From Salinivirgaceae bacterium (GTDB lineage Bacteria; Bacteroidota; Bacteroidia; Bacteroidales; SZUA-534), in the NCBI GenBank assembly GCA_017617355.1, contig JAFZWI010000043.1, forward strand, positions 1-38,993: a stretch of DNA of 38,993 bases, given 5' to 3'. Positions 24,176-33,681 of this stretch are shown in pieces. The position numbers were made by a program, and so were the translations under genes. The first letter of the stretch is position 1; each line of letters starts with the position of its first letter. The notes beneath the pieces were generated by a model. It searched no databases, was not told the origin of the DNA, and saw only the letters and a list, made by a program, of their open reading frames with translations.

Positions 24176-26065
24176 ATGGAACAAGAAAACTTGAATGAGA
24201 AACACTTACCTGAGGAAGGTGCTCTTAACAACAGCGATATGAGCCCAGAGGCATCATCTATCGAAACCGACGGCGCTAACGAGCAATTGATTGAAAATGA
24301 GGTTGAAACTGAATTATCGGGTGAAGAGTCCGCACAGCCGGCAGCCGACGACTATTCAAAATACAATCGTGCCGAGCTTATTTCGAAACTGAACCAGCTG
24401 ATTAACAACAATCAGGTCGAGACCATTGTAACGGCGGTTGAGGAGATAAAATCGTGCTTCTACAAGAAATATCGCGCCGACTATCAGGCAGCCCGCGAGA
24501 GCTTCATGTCGCAGGAAGGCGCCGATGCCGAGAATTTCAAGTTCGCCGATGAGAATCAGGAGGAGACATTCAAGGAACTTTACGCACAGTACAAACAGAA
24601 AAAAGCTGTTTACAACCAGCAGGTTGAAGCCGAACGCGAGGCCAACCTCAAAGCACGGCTCGCCATTATTGAGGAGATAAAAGGCTTGGTGAACAGCGAC
24701 GCCCCCATAGGAAAGATTTTCCAGGATTTTCATGGTCTGCAGAACCGCTGGCGTGAGTCGGGCGAGGTGTCGCCTGCCGAGTCGAAAAACGTGTGGACGG
24801 CCTACAATTACGCCGTTGAACAGTTCTACGAGTATGCCAAGATAAACAAAGAGCTCCGCGACCTTGACCTGAAAGAGAATCTGAAAGCCAAAACCGAACT
24901 CTGCGAGAAAGCAGAGGAGCTTATCCTCGAGAAATCGGTGGTTAAAGCCTTCCGCGACTTGCAGGTGCTGCACGACAAATGGCGCGAGGTAGGACCGGTG
25001 CCCAATGAGCAGAAAGAGGAGATTTGGGAGCGATTCAAAGCCGCCACATCAATCATCAACAAGAAACATCAGGAATACTTCGAAGGACAGAAAGACCAGC
25101 AGATAAAGAACCTGGAGCAAAAAACAACACTCTGCGAGCGCCTGGAGGAGATAATAAACAGCGAGATAACCAAGCCGAAAGAATGGGAGGAAAAATCGAA
25201 CGATGTGCTCAAGATTCAGGAACTGTGGCGCACCATCGGATATGCCCCCAAGAAAGATAACAGCAAAATTTACCAGCGTTTTAAAAACGACTGCGACCTG
25301 TTCTTTGCCAAGAAGCGCGATTTTTACAAAGACATAAAAGCCGAGCAGAAAGACAACACACAGCGCAAGCTGGAGTTGTGTGAGAAAGCCGAACAGCTGA
25401 AAGACAGCACTGACTGGAAAAAAGCTACTGACGAGTTTATCGCCATGCAGCAGCAGTGGAAAGAGATTGGACAGACGTCGCGCAAGCAGTCGGAGCAGTT
25501 GTGGAAGCGTTTCCGCGAGGCGTGCGATTTCTTCTTCAAGGCCAAGAGCGCACACTTCTCGTCGATTGACGGCGACCAGAACCAGAACTTGCAACTTAAG
25601 CAGGCGCTGATTGAGAAAGTAAAGAACTTCGAAAAGAGCGACGACAACAAAGAGAACTTGCGCCGCCTGACCGAGATACAGAAAGAGTGGGCGCAGATAG
25701 GCCACGTGCCATTGAGCCAGAAAGACTCTATCCAGAAAGAGTTCCGTGACGCCATCAACGCGCAGTTCTCAGCCATGAAGATTGAGGCCAGCGAACGCGA
25801 GAAAGCTAACTTCAAGAACAAGATTGACTCATGGTCGGGCTCACAGGGCAAAAAAGGCAAAATTTATTCGGAGCGCAACAAGATAGCACAACAGATACGC
25901 GAACTCGAAAACGAGATAACACTCTACGAGAACAACATGGGATTCTTCGCAAAATCGGCCAATTCCGAATCGCTCATCAAGGACATCAATCGCAAGATTG
26001 ACAAAGCCAAGGAGCGTCTGGCCGACATGTACGAGAAGATGAGAATGCTCGACGACATTGACTGA
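24176..26065 (+). CDS. DUF349 repeat protein
   Basis: The 629-residue protein has an acidic, Glu-rich start (about 1-75) and then five tandem DUF349 units from about residue 155 to 550. Each begins N-L/T-x-x-K and contains a W-R/K-x-x-G core (WRESGEV, WREVGPV, WRTIGYA, WKEIGQT, WAQIGHV). A C-terminal coiled coil of about 60 residues (AQQIRELENEITLYENNMGFF...) follows. No signal peptide or membrane segment is present, so it is probably cytoplasmic. DUF349 proteins are common in Bacteroidota and Actinobacteria and lack an established function. The gene is rich in Lys and Glu codons; its 200-nt upstream region shows only partial -7 boxes. Confidence 0.85.
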   Translation: MEQENLNEKHLPEEGALNNSDMSPEASSIETDGANEQLIENEVETELSGEESAQPAADDYSKYNRAELISKLNQLINNNQVETIVTAVEEIKSCFYKKYRADYQAARESFMSQEGADAENFKFADENQEETFKELYAQYKQKKAVYNQQVEAEREANLKARLAIIEEIKGLVNSDAPIGKIFQDFHGLQNRWRESGEVSPAESKNVWTAYNYAVEQFYEYAKINKELRDLDLKENLKAKTELCEKAEELILEKSVVKAFRDLQVLHDKWREVGPVPNEQKEEIWERFKAATSIINKKHQEYFEGQKDQQIKNLEQKTTLCERLEEIINSEITKPKEWEEKSNDVLKIQELWRTIGYAPKKDNSKIYQRFKNDCDLFFAKKRDFYKDIKAEQKDNTQRKLELCEKAEQLKDSTDWKKATDEFIAMQQQWKEIGQTSRKQSEQLWKRFREACDFFFKAKSAHFSSIDGDQNQNLQLKQALIEKVKNFEKSDDNKENLRRLTEIQKEWAQIGHVPLSQKDSIQKEFRDAINAQFSAMKIEASEREKANFKNKIDSWSGSQGKKGKIYSERNKIAQQIRELENEITLYENNMGFFAKSANSESLIKDINRKIDKAKERLADMYEKMRMLDDID

Positions 26066-26066
26066 G

Positions 26067-26106
26067 ACCGGGAAACGCCGGTTTTGAGCAACAGGACCGA
26101 ACCGGC
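26067..26106 (+). other. GC-rich hairpin region after the DUF349 gene
   Basis: ACCGG/CCGGT (26067-26071 and 26078-26082) forms a short hairpin followed by four T. Alternatively GCCGGTT (26077-26083) pairs with AACCGGC (26100-26106). The two foldings exclude each other. It could be a weak terminator or part of the rubrerythrin leader. Confidence 0.35.
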
Positions 26107-26189
26107 AAAATGTAAAACAATCAGTCGGACGGCCTGGAGCCGGAATCGACAAGGATTACTACACCAACACCACTTTAAAAATTGATATT

Positions 26190-26729
26190 ATGAATCTGAA
26201 AGGAACAAAGACAGAGGCCAACTTACAGGCCGCTTTTGCCGGCGAGTCGCAGGCACGCAACAAATACACCTATTACGCATCGAAAGCCAAGAAAGACGGC
26301 TACGTGCAGATTGCCAACATCTTTGAGGAGACGGCAGCTAACGAGAAGGAACACGCAAAAATATGGTTTAAACTGTTGCATGACGGTGCCATACCAAGCA
26401 CTATTGAGAACTTGAAAGACGCTGCCGACGGTGAGAACTATGAGTGGACTGATATGTACGCCAAGTTTGCCGAGGATGCCCGCGCTGAAGGCTTTAATGA
26501 TATTGCCAAGCTGTTTGAGGAGGTGGGCAAGATTGAGCGTGAACATGAGGAGCGCTACCGCAAGCTGCTTGCCAACATCGAGGGCGGACTGGTCTTCTCG
26601 AAGGACAACGACACCATCTGGCAGTGCTCAAACTGCGGCCATATTGTTGTCGGCAAAAAGGCTCCGGATGTTTGTCCTGTTTGTGACCATCCGCAGGCGT
26701 TCTTCCAGGTTAAAGCTGAGAATTATTAA
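26190..26729 (+). CDS. rbr: Rubrerythrin
   Basis: The 179-residue protein reduces hydrogen peroxide at a di-iron site. The N-terminal ferritin-like helices carry the ligands in [10 protein letters not shown] (Glu19), NEKEH (Glu52, His55), AEDARAEGF and [10 protein letters not shown]-terminal rubredoxin-like domain binds iron with CSNC (146-149) and CPVC (162-165). It is typical of anaerobes and supports a strictly or mainly anaerobic life. The reverse rubrerythrin gene lies 108 nt downstream. Confidence 0.96.
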   Translation: MNLKGTKTEANLQAAFAGESQARNKYTYYASKAKKDGYVQIANIFEETAANEKEHAKIWFKLLHDGAIPSTIENLKDAADGENYEWTDMYAKFAEDARAEGFNDIAKLFEEVGKIEREHEERYRKLLANIEGGLVFSKDNDTIWQCSNCGHIVVGKKAPDVCPVCDHPQAFFQVKAENY

Positions 26730-26733
26730 TTAT

Positions 26734-26807
26734 GGTGTTAGGGATTGGGTATTAGGTATTGGTGTTTTCTGAAACCAGCACCTAACACCAAAAAACCAAC
26801 ACCAATC
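26734..26807. repeat. Interleaved inverted and direct TGGTGTTAGG/ATTGGTGTT repeats
   Basis: TGGTGTTAGG (26734-26743) has its exact inverted copy CCTAACACCA at 26782-26791, and ATTGGTGTT (26759-26767) has AACACCAAT at 26799-26807. TTAGG-x-ATTGG units lie between. The arms can pair as two nested stems. The same unit occurs at 479-507. It separates the two rubrerythrin genes; function is unknown. Confidence 0.7.
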
Positions 26808-26837
26808 ATTCAATAAACATTTAAAAATCATTTGATT

Positions 26838-27392
26838 ATGAAGAAAAAATTTGTTTGTCCGATATGCGGATTCGTGTATGAAGGCGAAGAGGCACCAGAG
26901 CGTTGCCCACAGTGTAAACAACTTGTTGCCGGCAAATGGAAAGAACTTGCCGCTGACGCTGATTTGAATTTTGTTACCGAGCATGTCCTTGGCGTTGCCA
27001 AAGACACCGACGACCAGATGAAGAAAGACTTGAACGCGCACTTTATGGGTGAGGCCACCGAAGTGGGTATGTACTTGGCAATGAGCCGCCAAGCTGACCG
27101 CGAGGGCTATCCTGAGATTGCAGAGGCTTTTAAACGCTTCGCTTTTGAAGAGGCCGAGCACTGCGCCAAATTTGCCGAGCTGCTGGGCGAGGTTGTTTGG
27201 GACACCAAAACAAACCTTGAAAAACGCATGCACGCTGAGGCTGGTGCCTGCGAGGACAAGATGCGCATTGCCAAACGTGCCAAAGAGCTTAACCTCGATG
27301 CTATCCACGACACCGTTCACGAAATGGCTAAAGACGAGGCTCGTCACGGACAGGGCTTTGCGGGGCTGTTCAAACGCTATTTTGGCAAGTAG
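26838..27392 (+). CDS. Reverse rubrerythrin (rubredoxin domain first)
   Basis: The 184-residue protein has the domain order opposite to the gene before it: a rubredoxin domain with CPIC (7-10) and CPQC (23-26), then a ferritin-like di-iron domain with [20 protein letters not shown] and [10 protein letters not shown] supplying Glu and His ligands. Reverse rubrerythrins act as NADH-linked peroxide and oxygen reductases in anaerobes. The ATG at 26838 is chosen over a TTG two codons before. It is followed by a strong terminator. Confidence 0.94.
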   Translation: MKKKFVCPICGFVYEGEEAPERCPQCKQLVAGKWKELAADADLNFVTEHVLGVAKDTDDQMKKDLNAHFMGEATEVGMYLAMSRQADREGYPEIAEAFKRFAFEEAEHCAKFAELLGEVVWDTKTNLEKRMHAEAGACEDKMRIAKRAKELNLDAIHDTVHEMAKDEARHGQGFAGLFKRYFGK

Positions 27393-27411
27393 AAATTCCC
27401 AAGACTCTTAA

Positions 27412-27444
27412 CAAAAAAAGGAAGCCGAACGGCTTCCTTTTTTT
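27412..27444. terminator. Bidirectional terminator between reverse rubrerythrin and M16 peptidase
   Basis: GGAAGCC (27420-27426) and GGCTTCC (27431-27437) pair with a GAAC loop. A-runs and T-runs flank both sides, so it can end transcription of the two convergent genes. Confidence 0.92.
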
Positions 27445-27460
27445 GTTATTGCTATGCTAA

Positions 27461-30292
27461 CTATTGCTCTCCCAATTCCTTCTCTGTGAAATCATCGGGC
27501 AGAATGATAACCGTGATGCAGTTGTTGGCAGGCATTATAACATCTTTCAAGAAGTTACGGATATCGTCTGATGTCAGATTATTAAGAGTCTCCTCGTAAT
27601 TGGTGTGGGTATCGTAACCCCATGTAATATTATTAACAATCTGTCCTGACCAGTAGCCGTTCATGCGTTGCTGGTTGGCATAATTCTTTTGTTGATACAA
27701 ACGGAAATTGTTCAGTTCCTCGTCGGTAACGCCGTTAGCGGCAATTTCGTCGAGGCCTTCACGTACAAGCATAACCACCGAGTCGCATTTAGCCGGAGTG
27801 AACGGGCATTGAATTTGAAGCTCGATGCCCTCTTTGATGCCGGTTCCCAAATTGGCCGAAGCGCCCACCGAGTAGGCAAAGCCTTTCTCCTCGCGGATAC
27901 TCTTGATATAACGCATGCGGAGCACTGAACCGAGTGCGTTGGCCGCAAGTTGCTCTTTCAAGTTATATTGATGCTCGCCGTGCCAATATTGGAAGAAGTA
28001 AGCTTGTGGCGTTTCCATTTTACGCTCAAAGCGATTGGTTATCGGACCTTTATGGTAGGTTTCGAGTTGCTCAGTTGCCTTCGGCTCGCGTTTCTTAACC
28101 TTAGGCAGCGATGCGATATACTGCTCGGTGAACAGACGAAGTGAATCGACATTGAAAGCACCAGTCACAAAGAAGTCGAAATCACCTGCCGCATTAAAAC
28201 GCTCACTGTACAATTGTCGAATTTGCTCGTAATTAACCATGTCAAGGTCGGCAAGTTTGACTGACATACAATACGGATTGCGGTCGAAGAGTGTGGCGTT
28301 AATTGAGTCGTTGAAGGCGTTCATCGGGTTCTTTTCCTGATTTTCGAGCGATGTGCGCACGCGAGCCATATAGCTGTTGAAGCCTTCGACATCGTTGGTT
28401 GGCTGCTGGAATTTCAGATAGGCCAACTCAAACATTGTACGCATATCTTTCGGTGTTGAGCTTCCCGACAGACTCTCTTCGTATGTTCCCAAGCTCGAAC
28501 TCATTGATGCCTGTTTGCCGGCCAATTTCTTGTTGAGTTCAGTGTTGGTGAAACTGCCTAAACCGGTGGCCGAAATCACACCATTGAACAAGTTGTAGTT
28601 CGGAATCATATTCACATCGGGTTTGGTTGCATATCCGCCCCAGCTGCGTGCTCTGAACAGCACTTCGGTATTGCTGAAATCGGTCTGTTTGAAGAACATA
28701 CGAGCGCCGTTCGAGAGCGTCCACATTGTGTAGCCGTAAAGTGCCGGCTCCTCTTTCACAATCTTGCCTTTTTTAGGCAATTGGGGAATCAGCGGCTCGT
28801 CTTTCACATTATCGACATACGGCTCAACATCGGCCGCACGGGCTTCGGCAACTACTTGTTTCATCTCGTCAATGGTTGGCAGTGCAAGTCCTTCTTTGTC
28901 AGGATACAATGCCAAGAAAACAAAGTTGGTGTCGATAGAATGAACAGCCTCAGCAATCATCTGCGAGTAAAGCGTAGCGTTCAATTGCTGGCCAATAAGT
29001 TTGTAGAGCTCATATTCGGTTTCGAGGCCCGGATAGGCACTGTTGTCGAGGAAATGACGTACAGCCTTGTTCACGTAGAAGTTGCTGCGTTGCTTGTCGC
29101 GATTGTCGTATTGTCGTTCCTTCTGGCTCAAAATCTCCTCGTGTGCGCGGAACACCTCAGTGCCAGTGAGTCCGTGACGACGGGCGCGTTCAACCTCACG
29201 CATCACCATACCAAGCGCCTCCTTGTCGCGACCCTCTTTTGGTGCGACGTATGCTACAAAGCAATTCTCGGTATTTGCCAACAGATAGCTGTCAAGATAG
29301 CATTCGGCAGCGGCAAAGGGGCAATCCTCCTTTTGTGCCAATTCGGCAAGACGGGCGTCAAGAATTCGGGAAATGGCACTCCACGCAAAGTTCTGCACAA
29401 AGAGTGTCGCCGTGTTGTTCAGCTCTCGCGGCAATGCCGGACGCTTAAACATCACCTCGATTATGGTGCGTTGCATCTCCTTGTCTTTGTCAATCACATA
29501 GATAGGCTCTGGTGTCATTGGAACATCGAAACGCTCAAACGGTGCCGGATTTTCTGGCATCTCAACATCGCCAAATGTCTTTTGGATGCGTTTTTCCATA
29601 TCTTTTGCATCGAAATCGCCAACCACAATTATTCCTTGAAGGTCGGGGCGATACCATTTCTCATAGTAGTCGCGCAGAGTTTGCGGCGCAAAATTGTCGA
29701 CCACGCTCATCAAACCAATTGGCATACGCTTTCCGTAACGAGAGTTGGGATAGAGAGTCTCAAGGTTACGGTTCAGTATTCGCATTGTTGGACTGGTGCG
29801 CATACGCCACTCCTCGTGGATAACGCCGCGTTCCTTCTCAATCTCTTCGGGCAGTAGCAACAGGCCGTCTGACCAGTCGCGCAAAATGAGTAAGCACGAG
29901 TCGATGTTATTGTCGTTAACCGGCACATCGTCAATGTTATACACTGTCTCATCGGTGCTTGTGTAGGCGTTTAGGTTGTTGCCGAACTTAACACCAATGC
30001 TCTCACAATACTCCACGATTTTGTTGCCCGGGAAGTGCGTTGTGCCGTTGAAGCACATATGCTCAAGGAAGTGCGCCAAGCCGCGTTGTTCCTCCTCTTC
30101 CTGAACCGAGCCTACACGTTGCGCAATGTAGAAATAGGCACGCTCGCGCGGTTCCTCGTTGTGACGAATGTAATAAGTAAGCCCGTTGGGCAGTTTGCCA
30201 AACACAACCGCTGTGTCGAGCGGAAGTTGTTGGGCGGCAAGTGCCATGGATGCTAACATCGCACCAGCCGACAGAATGATGTGTTTTTTCAT
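27461..30292 (-). CDS. Exported M16 family zinc metallopeptidase
   Basis: The 943-residue protein has a signal peptide (cleavage near LAAQQ, residue 20) and two M16 halves. The N-terminal half carries the inverted zinc motif HFLEH (74-78) in GLAHFLEHMCFNGT, with a further Glu ligand probably in EKERGVIHEEWR. The C-terminal half lacks HxxEH and is the non-catalytic M16 partner domain, with the RxxxxxY-type region KGFAYSVGAS. Such pitrilysin-like proteins are common in the Bacteroidota periplasm and degrade peptides; the substrate is unknown. It is transcribed alone from a -7 box just upstream and ends at a bidirectional terminator. Confidence 0.95.
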   Translation of the reverse strand: MKKHIILSAGAMLASMALAAQQLPLDTAVVFGKLPNGLTYYIRHNEEPRERAYFYIAQRVGSVQEEEEQRGLAHFLEHMCFNGTTHFPGNKIVEYCESIGVKFGNNLNAYTSTDETVYNIDDVPVNDNNIDSCLLILRDWSDGLLLLPEEIEKERGVIHEEWRMRTSPTMRILNRNLETLYPNSRYGKRMPIGLMSVVDNFAPQTLRDYYEKWYRPDLQGIIVVGDFDAKDMEKRIQKTFGDVEMPENPAPFERFDVPMTPEPIYVIDKDKEMQRTIIEVMFKRPALPRELNNTATLFVQNFAWSAISRILDARLAELAQKEDCPFAAAECYLDSYLLANTENCFVAYVAPKEGRDKEALGMVMREVERARRHGLTGTEVFRAHEEILSQKERQYDNRDKQRSNFYVNKAVRHFLDNSAYPGLETEYELYKLIGQQLNATLYSQMIAEAVHSIDTNFVFLALYPDKEGLALPTIDEMKQVVAEARAADVEPYVDNVKDEPLIPQLPKKGKIVKEEPALYGYTMWTLSNGARMFFKQTDFSNTEVLFRARSWGGYATKPDVNMIPNYNLFNGVISATGLGSFTNTELNKKLAGKQASMSSSLGTYEESLSGSSTPKDMRTMFELAYLKFQQPTNDVEGFNSYMARVRTSLENQEKNPMNAFNDSINATLFDRNPYCMSVKLADLDMVNYEQIRQLYSERFNAAGDFDFFVTGAFNVDSLRLFTEQYIASLPKVKKREPKATEQLETYHKGPITNRFERKMETPQAYFFQYWHGEHQYNLKEQLAANALGSVLRMRYIKSIREEKGFAYSVGASANLGTGIKEGIELQIQCPFTPAKCDSVVMLVREGLDEIAANGVTDEELNNFRLYQQKNYANQQRMNGYWSGQIVNNITWGYDTHTNYEETLNNLTSDDIRNFLKDVIMPANNCITVIILPDDFTEKELGEQ

Positions 30293-30312
30293 TGTTTAGA
30301 TAATTTATTCCT

Positions 30313-30320
30313 CAAATGTA
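30313..30320 (-). promoter_or_regulatory. -7 box of the M16 peptidase gene
   Basis: On the minus strand TACATTTG matches TAnnTTTG, 20 nt upstream of the start codon. No good -33 box lies 19 bp further up. Confidence 0.5.
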
Positions 30321-30469
30321 TGATTTTTTTTATAAGGTGGAAGTTAGAAAACAGAAAGTTAAGGCATAAAGAATAAGGCAAAAGTTATAAGTTTTGAAAT
30401 TTTAAGTAATAAGTGGGCCACAAAGCTTTCCTTAGCCTTTACGTTATAGTCATCAACATCGTTTAAATA

Positions 30470-30498
30470 ACAAAAGTCCGGCACAGAAACCGGACTCT
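30470..30498 (-). terminator. Terminator of the 285-aa barrel gene
   Basis: AGTCCGG and CCGGACT (30490-30496 and 30475-30481) form a 7-bp stem, followed on the minus strand by TTTTG. It lies about 35 nt after the stop codon. The A-rich stretch 30321-30469 holds no gene that I can see. Confidence 0.75.
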
Positions 30499-30531
30499 TG
30501 CAATTCAAAGTGTTATATGTTGAGGTAAATG

Positions 30532-31389
30532 TCAAAAGTTAAGACTGACGCCAGCCGAGAAGGGATAAACCACGGGGCCTTTGTTGTCCTTGAACATCGG
30601 AGTCAGCGCTGTCGAGAAATAGACGCCAAAATCCTCGTATCCGGCACGAACAACCATATTGCAGGTTATCGGATTCATATAGAAATCGCTCTTGTGCTTG
30701 TTTTTGACGCCGTCCTCGGTAACATGCTTGGTGCGTGCCCCTAGTCGCAGGTTGGCCTCAACGCCAGCCATTACGTACAAATTGGAATTGTTGACCGGGT
30801 GGAACTCAAGCATCAACGGAACAACCATATTGCAGGTGCGCAGTTTGTTGCGTTTGTATGTCACGGTGTCGAAGTGCATAAGGCTGTCGCCTTTGTCAAG
30901 CCAGACATTCTTCTTCGACAGCGCGTAGTAATCCCACGTTACGCCGATACCCGAAACCAACCCGATGCGGTTCTGCGGAGTCAGTGAGAGCGATATGTCG
31001 CTGATGTTCCAGTGGAAAGCGAACGAGCGTATCGGGTCAACATCGATGTAGTCGTATTTGCTGTCGACCGACGTGCTGGCTATGCCCGAACCAAAGCCTC
31101 CAATGCCAAAGTTGAAACTCTCCCAGTGTGAGTTGAATCGGTGTAGTGGATTTTTGCTCTGTTCCTGATTTTCCTCATTGTCATCATAAAAACGGTTGCG
31201 GATAAAATGGATGTCTTTGCCGCCATTTGTTACTAAAATCTCGCGACGCCCCATAAAGAAATGTGATGTGTCGGAGCTTTGTTTCAGTGAGTCGGCGGCA
31301 GCCATAAAGTCGAAATCGGAAGCCGGAATGCCTGCAAACAATGTTGTAGCCGAAAGGCAGATTGCAGAAATCAATAAAGTTCTTTTCAT
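30532..31389 (-). CDS. Outer-membrane beta-barrel protein
   Basis: The 285-residue protein has a signal peptide (cleavage near LFAG, residue 19), a polar N-terminal region of about 65 residues, and then amphipathic strands (FNFGIGGFGSG, ISLSLTPQNRIGLVSGIGVTWDYY, NMVVPLMLEFHPVNNSNLYVMAGVEANLRLG, CNMVVRAGYEDFGVYFSTALTP). It ends GVSLNF; the terminal Phe is typical of barrel proteins. The PLMLEF...LYVMAGVEANL pattern is like PorT-type Bacteroidota barrels. The function is unknown. It lies downstream of sufD but has its own 154-nt upstream gap. Confidence 0.75.
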   Translation of the reverse strand: MKRTLLISAICLSATTLFAGIPASDFDFMAAADSLKQSSDTSHFFMGRREILVTNGGKDIHFIRNRFYDDNEENQEQSKNPLHRFNSHWESFNFGIGGFGSGIASTSVDSKYDYIDVDPIRSFAFHWNISDISLSLTPQNRIGLVSGIGVTWDYYALSKKNVWLDKGDSLMHFDTVTYKRNKLRTCNMVVPLMLEFHPVNNSNLYVMAGVEANLRLGARTKHVTEDGVKNKHKSDFYMNPITCNMVVRAGYEDFGVYFSTALTPMFKDNKGPVVYPFSAGVSLNF

Positions 31390-31543
31390 TGTAGTATGTT
31401 TTAAAAGTTCATTTTCAACACTACAAAGACGAGGTTGGAAATTGAAATGTTACAGATGAAGGAAAAAAAATACTAAAGACGTATTCGAAACGAAAATATT
31501 ATAGTGATTTCTAGTGATCATCAAAACACCAGTATCACAACTC

Positions 31544-32905
31544 TCACCTCTTATCACACTTCATAAAGCATTCACCGCACGCCGCTTGCTTTCCGCGCAG
31601 ACGGTTTTCAATCATTTCGGCATAGCGGTCGGCTAGGATTGGTATGCGGATGGTGCGGACAACTTCGTGGGCGAAGGCCGACATCAGCATCATTTTCGCT
31701 TCCTCCTCGCCAATGCCGCGTTGACGCATATAGAACAGGGCGTTCTCGTCTAACTGGCCAATGGTGGCGCCGTGGCTGCACTTAACATCATCGGCGTAGA
31801 TTTCGAGTTGCGGTTTAGTATACATCCGTGAATCGCTTGACACACAGATATTTTTGTTCGACTGCATTGCGTTGGTTTTCTGCGCATTTGGGCGTACAAG
31901 TACGTAGCCGCCGAAAGCGCCAACAGCATGGCCGTTGAGTACGTTTTTGTAGAGTTCGTAACTGGTGCACTCAGGCACAGCGTGGTCAATGTAGGTGAAG
32001 TTATCGACGTGCTGGTGGCCGTTGGGCAGCGACAAGCCGTATATGTTGGCCTCGGCGTGCGAACCATTCATCAGCACCTCAAGGTTGTTGCGGACGAATC
32101 CGCCGTGAAGCGTCAATGTGTTGGCAAGCAACTGGCTGTCTGTATTTTGCTCAATCATCACCGATGAAATTTGCGACGAGTGGTCGTTCAAGTTCTGAAT
32201 GCTGTAACAGTCGAGTTGAGAGCCGTCGAGCATCACAATCTCAGTGACGTTGTTGAGCAGGAACTGCCGCTCCGACAATGTATGATCGCAAAAGACGATT
32301 TTGGCCTGACTGCCGCACCCAGCCACTATCAAGTTGCGCTGGTTCACCATCAGCGGGTTGTCTCCAGACAGAATGTTGACAACCTGTATCGGTTTGTCAA
32401 TCGTCACATTATCAGGAATATACAAGAATATTCCACTGCGGGCGAAAGCTGTATTCAGGCTGATTGTGGTGTCGTCTTTGGCGGCGGCAAGGCGATTGTA
32501 ATGCTGCGCAAAAAGGTCGGGACAACGTTGCGCACCTTCGGCAAGGCCGGTGGCTACCACGCCATCGGGAACGGTGCTGTTGGCTGCGTCAATCCAGCCG
32601 TTGGCAATGGTTATGGTGTAGGTGTCGAGTCCGGGAACGGCGCAATGGAAGGCTTTTTTTGAGTCAACAGAAATAGTTGGACGTTCAATCATATAGGCAT
32701 AAGTGTGGCCGAATGCCCCCATAATGTCTGTAAATCGGTATCGTTCGCACCCCTTTTGTGGCAAGCCTTTTTGGGCAACTTTTCTTATGGATTCCTCTCG
32801 CACACGATTCATCGCTGCCGGCATTCTATATGCAATGTTGGAAGCATATTGAATATAAAGTGCTGTAAGTTTGTTTTTTATAGCGGTCGAGCTAACCTTT
32901 TCCAT
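31544..32905 (-). CDS. sufD: Fe-S cluster assembly protein SufD
   Basis: The 453-residue protein belongs to the SufB/SufD beta-helix scaffold family and carries its hallmark DDVKCSHGATIGQLDENALFY near the C-terminus (about 385-405). In the SufBCD complex it pairs with SufB and SufC to build Fe-S clusters. The N-terminal helical region and low conservation of the middle fit SufD rather than SufB. It starts 3 nt after sufC. A Cys-containing tail (ACGECFMKCDKR) extends past the conserved domain. Confidence 0.93.
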   Translation of the reverse strand: MEKVSSTAIKNKLTALYIQYASNIAYRMPAAMNRVREESIRKVAQKGLPQKGCERYRFTDIMGAFGHTYAYMIERPTISVDSKKAFHCAVPGLDTYTITIANGWIDAANSTVPDGVVATGLAEGAQRCPDLFAQHYNRLAAAKDDTTISLNTAFARSGIFLYIPDNVTIDKPIQVVNILSGDNPLMVNQRNLIVAGCGSQAKIVFCDHTLSERQFLLNNVTEIVMLDGSQLDCYSIQNLNDHSSQISSVMIEQNTDSQLLANTLTLHGGFVRNNLEVLMNGSHAEANIYGLSLPNGHQHVDNFTYIDHAVPECTSYELYKNVLNGHAVGAFGGYVLVRPNAQKTNAMQSNKNICVSSDSRMYTKPQLEIYADDVKCSHGATIGQLDENALFYMRQRGIGEEEAKMMLMSAFAHEVVRTIRIPILADRYAEMIENRLRGKQAACGECFMKCDKR

Positions 32906-32908
32906 AAA

Positions 32909-33664
32909 CTATTTGTTGTCGAATTCGCTTTTAATCCAATCGTAGCCTTTTTCTTCAAGTTCCAGTGCAAGTTCCTTGCTTCCGGTCTTGACAATCTGAC
33001 CGTTATAAAGCACGTGCACCACGTCGGGCACAATGTAGTCGAGCAGTCGCTGATAGTGTGTGATGACAATGGCCGATGTTTCGGGTGTTTTGAGTTTGTT
33101 CACGCCGCTAGCCACAATGCGCAAAGCATCAATGTCGAGACCCGAATCGGTCTCGTCGAGGATTGAGAGTCGCGGCTCGAGCATCGCCATCTGGAAAATC
33201 TCGTTGCGCTTCTTCTCGCCGCCTGAAAATCCCTCATTCACAAAACGCGAAGTCAGCCGCGAATCGATTTCGACCAACTGGCTTTTCTCGCGCATCATCT
33301 TCAGATATTCGGCAGCCGAAAGAGCCGGCAGACCGTTGAATTTACGCTTCTCGTTGACGGCGGCACGCATAAAATTGACCATACTAACGCCCGGAATCTC
33401 AACAGGATACTGGAAACTCATAAAAAGTCCCATCCGCGCGCGGTCTTCGGGCGGCAGCTCGAGCAGATTCTTGCCCAAGAACGTCACCTCGCCGCCATCG
33501 ACAGTGAAACGGCTGTTGCCCGTCAAAACCGACGACAGAGTGCTCTTTCCCGACCCGTTAGGGCCCATAATGGCGTGTATTTCGCCCGCGTTAATGTGCA
33601 GATTGATTCCCTTGAGTATCGGCTTCCCGTCAATCGAAGCCCGTAAATCTTTTATTGTCAACAT
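32909..33664 (-). CDS. sufC: Fe-S cluster assembly ATPase SufC
   Basis: The 251-residue ABC-type ATPase has Walker A GPNGSGKS (34-41), the signature [10 protein letters not shown] (146-155) and Walker [13 protein letters not shown] (166-177), the SufC-specific versions. It powers the SufBCD scaffold. Its start is at 33664, about 40 nt below a good promoter, so sufC is the first gene of this transcript and sufB is not upstream. Confidence 0.97.
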   Translation of the reverse strand: MLTIKDLRASIDGKPILKGINLHINAGEIHAIMGPNGSGKSTLSSVLTGNSRFTVDGGEVTFLGKNLLELPPEDRARMGLFMSFQYPVEIPGVSMVNFMRAAVNEKRKFNGLPALSAAEYLKMMREKSQLVEIDSRLTSRFVNEGFSGGEKKRNEIFQMAMLEPRLSILDETDSGLDIDALRIVASGVNKLKTPETSAIVITHYQRLLDYIVPDVVHVLYNGQIVKTGSKELALELEEKGYDWIKSEFDNK

Positions 33665-33681
33665 AATTCAAACGTAAACTA

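Noticed and set aside
28781..29857. A 358-codon plus-strand frame opposite the M16 peptidase gene
   Set aside because: Antisense to a well-conserved peptidase; no signal peptide, motif or start context.
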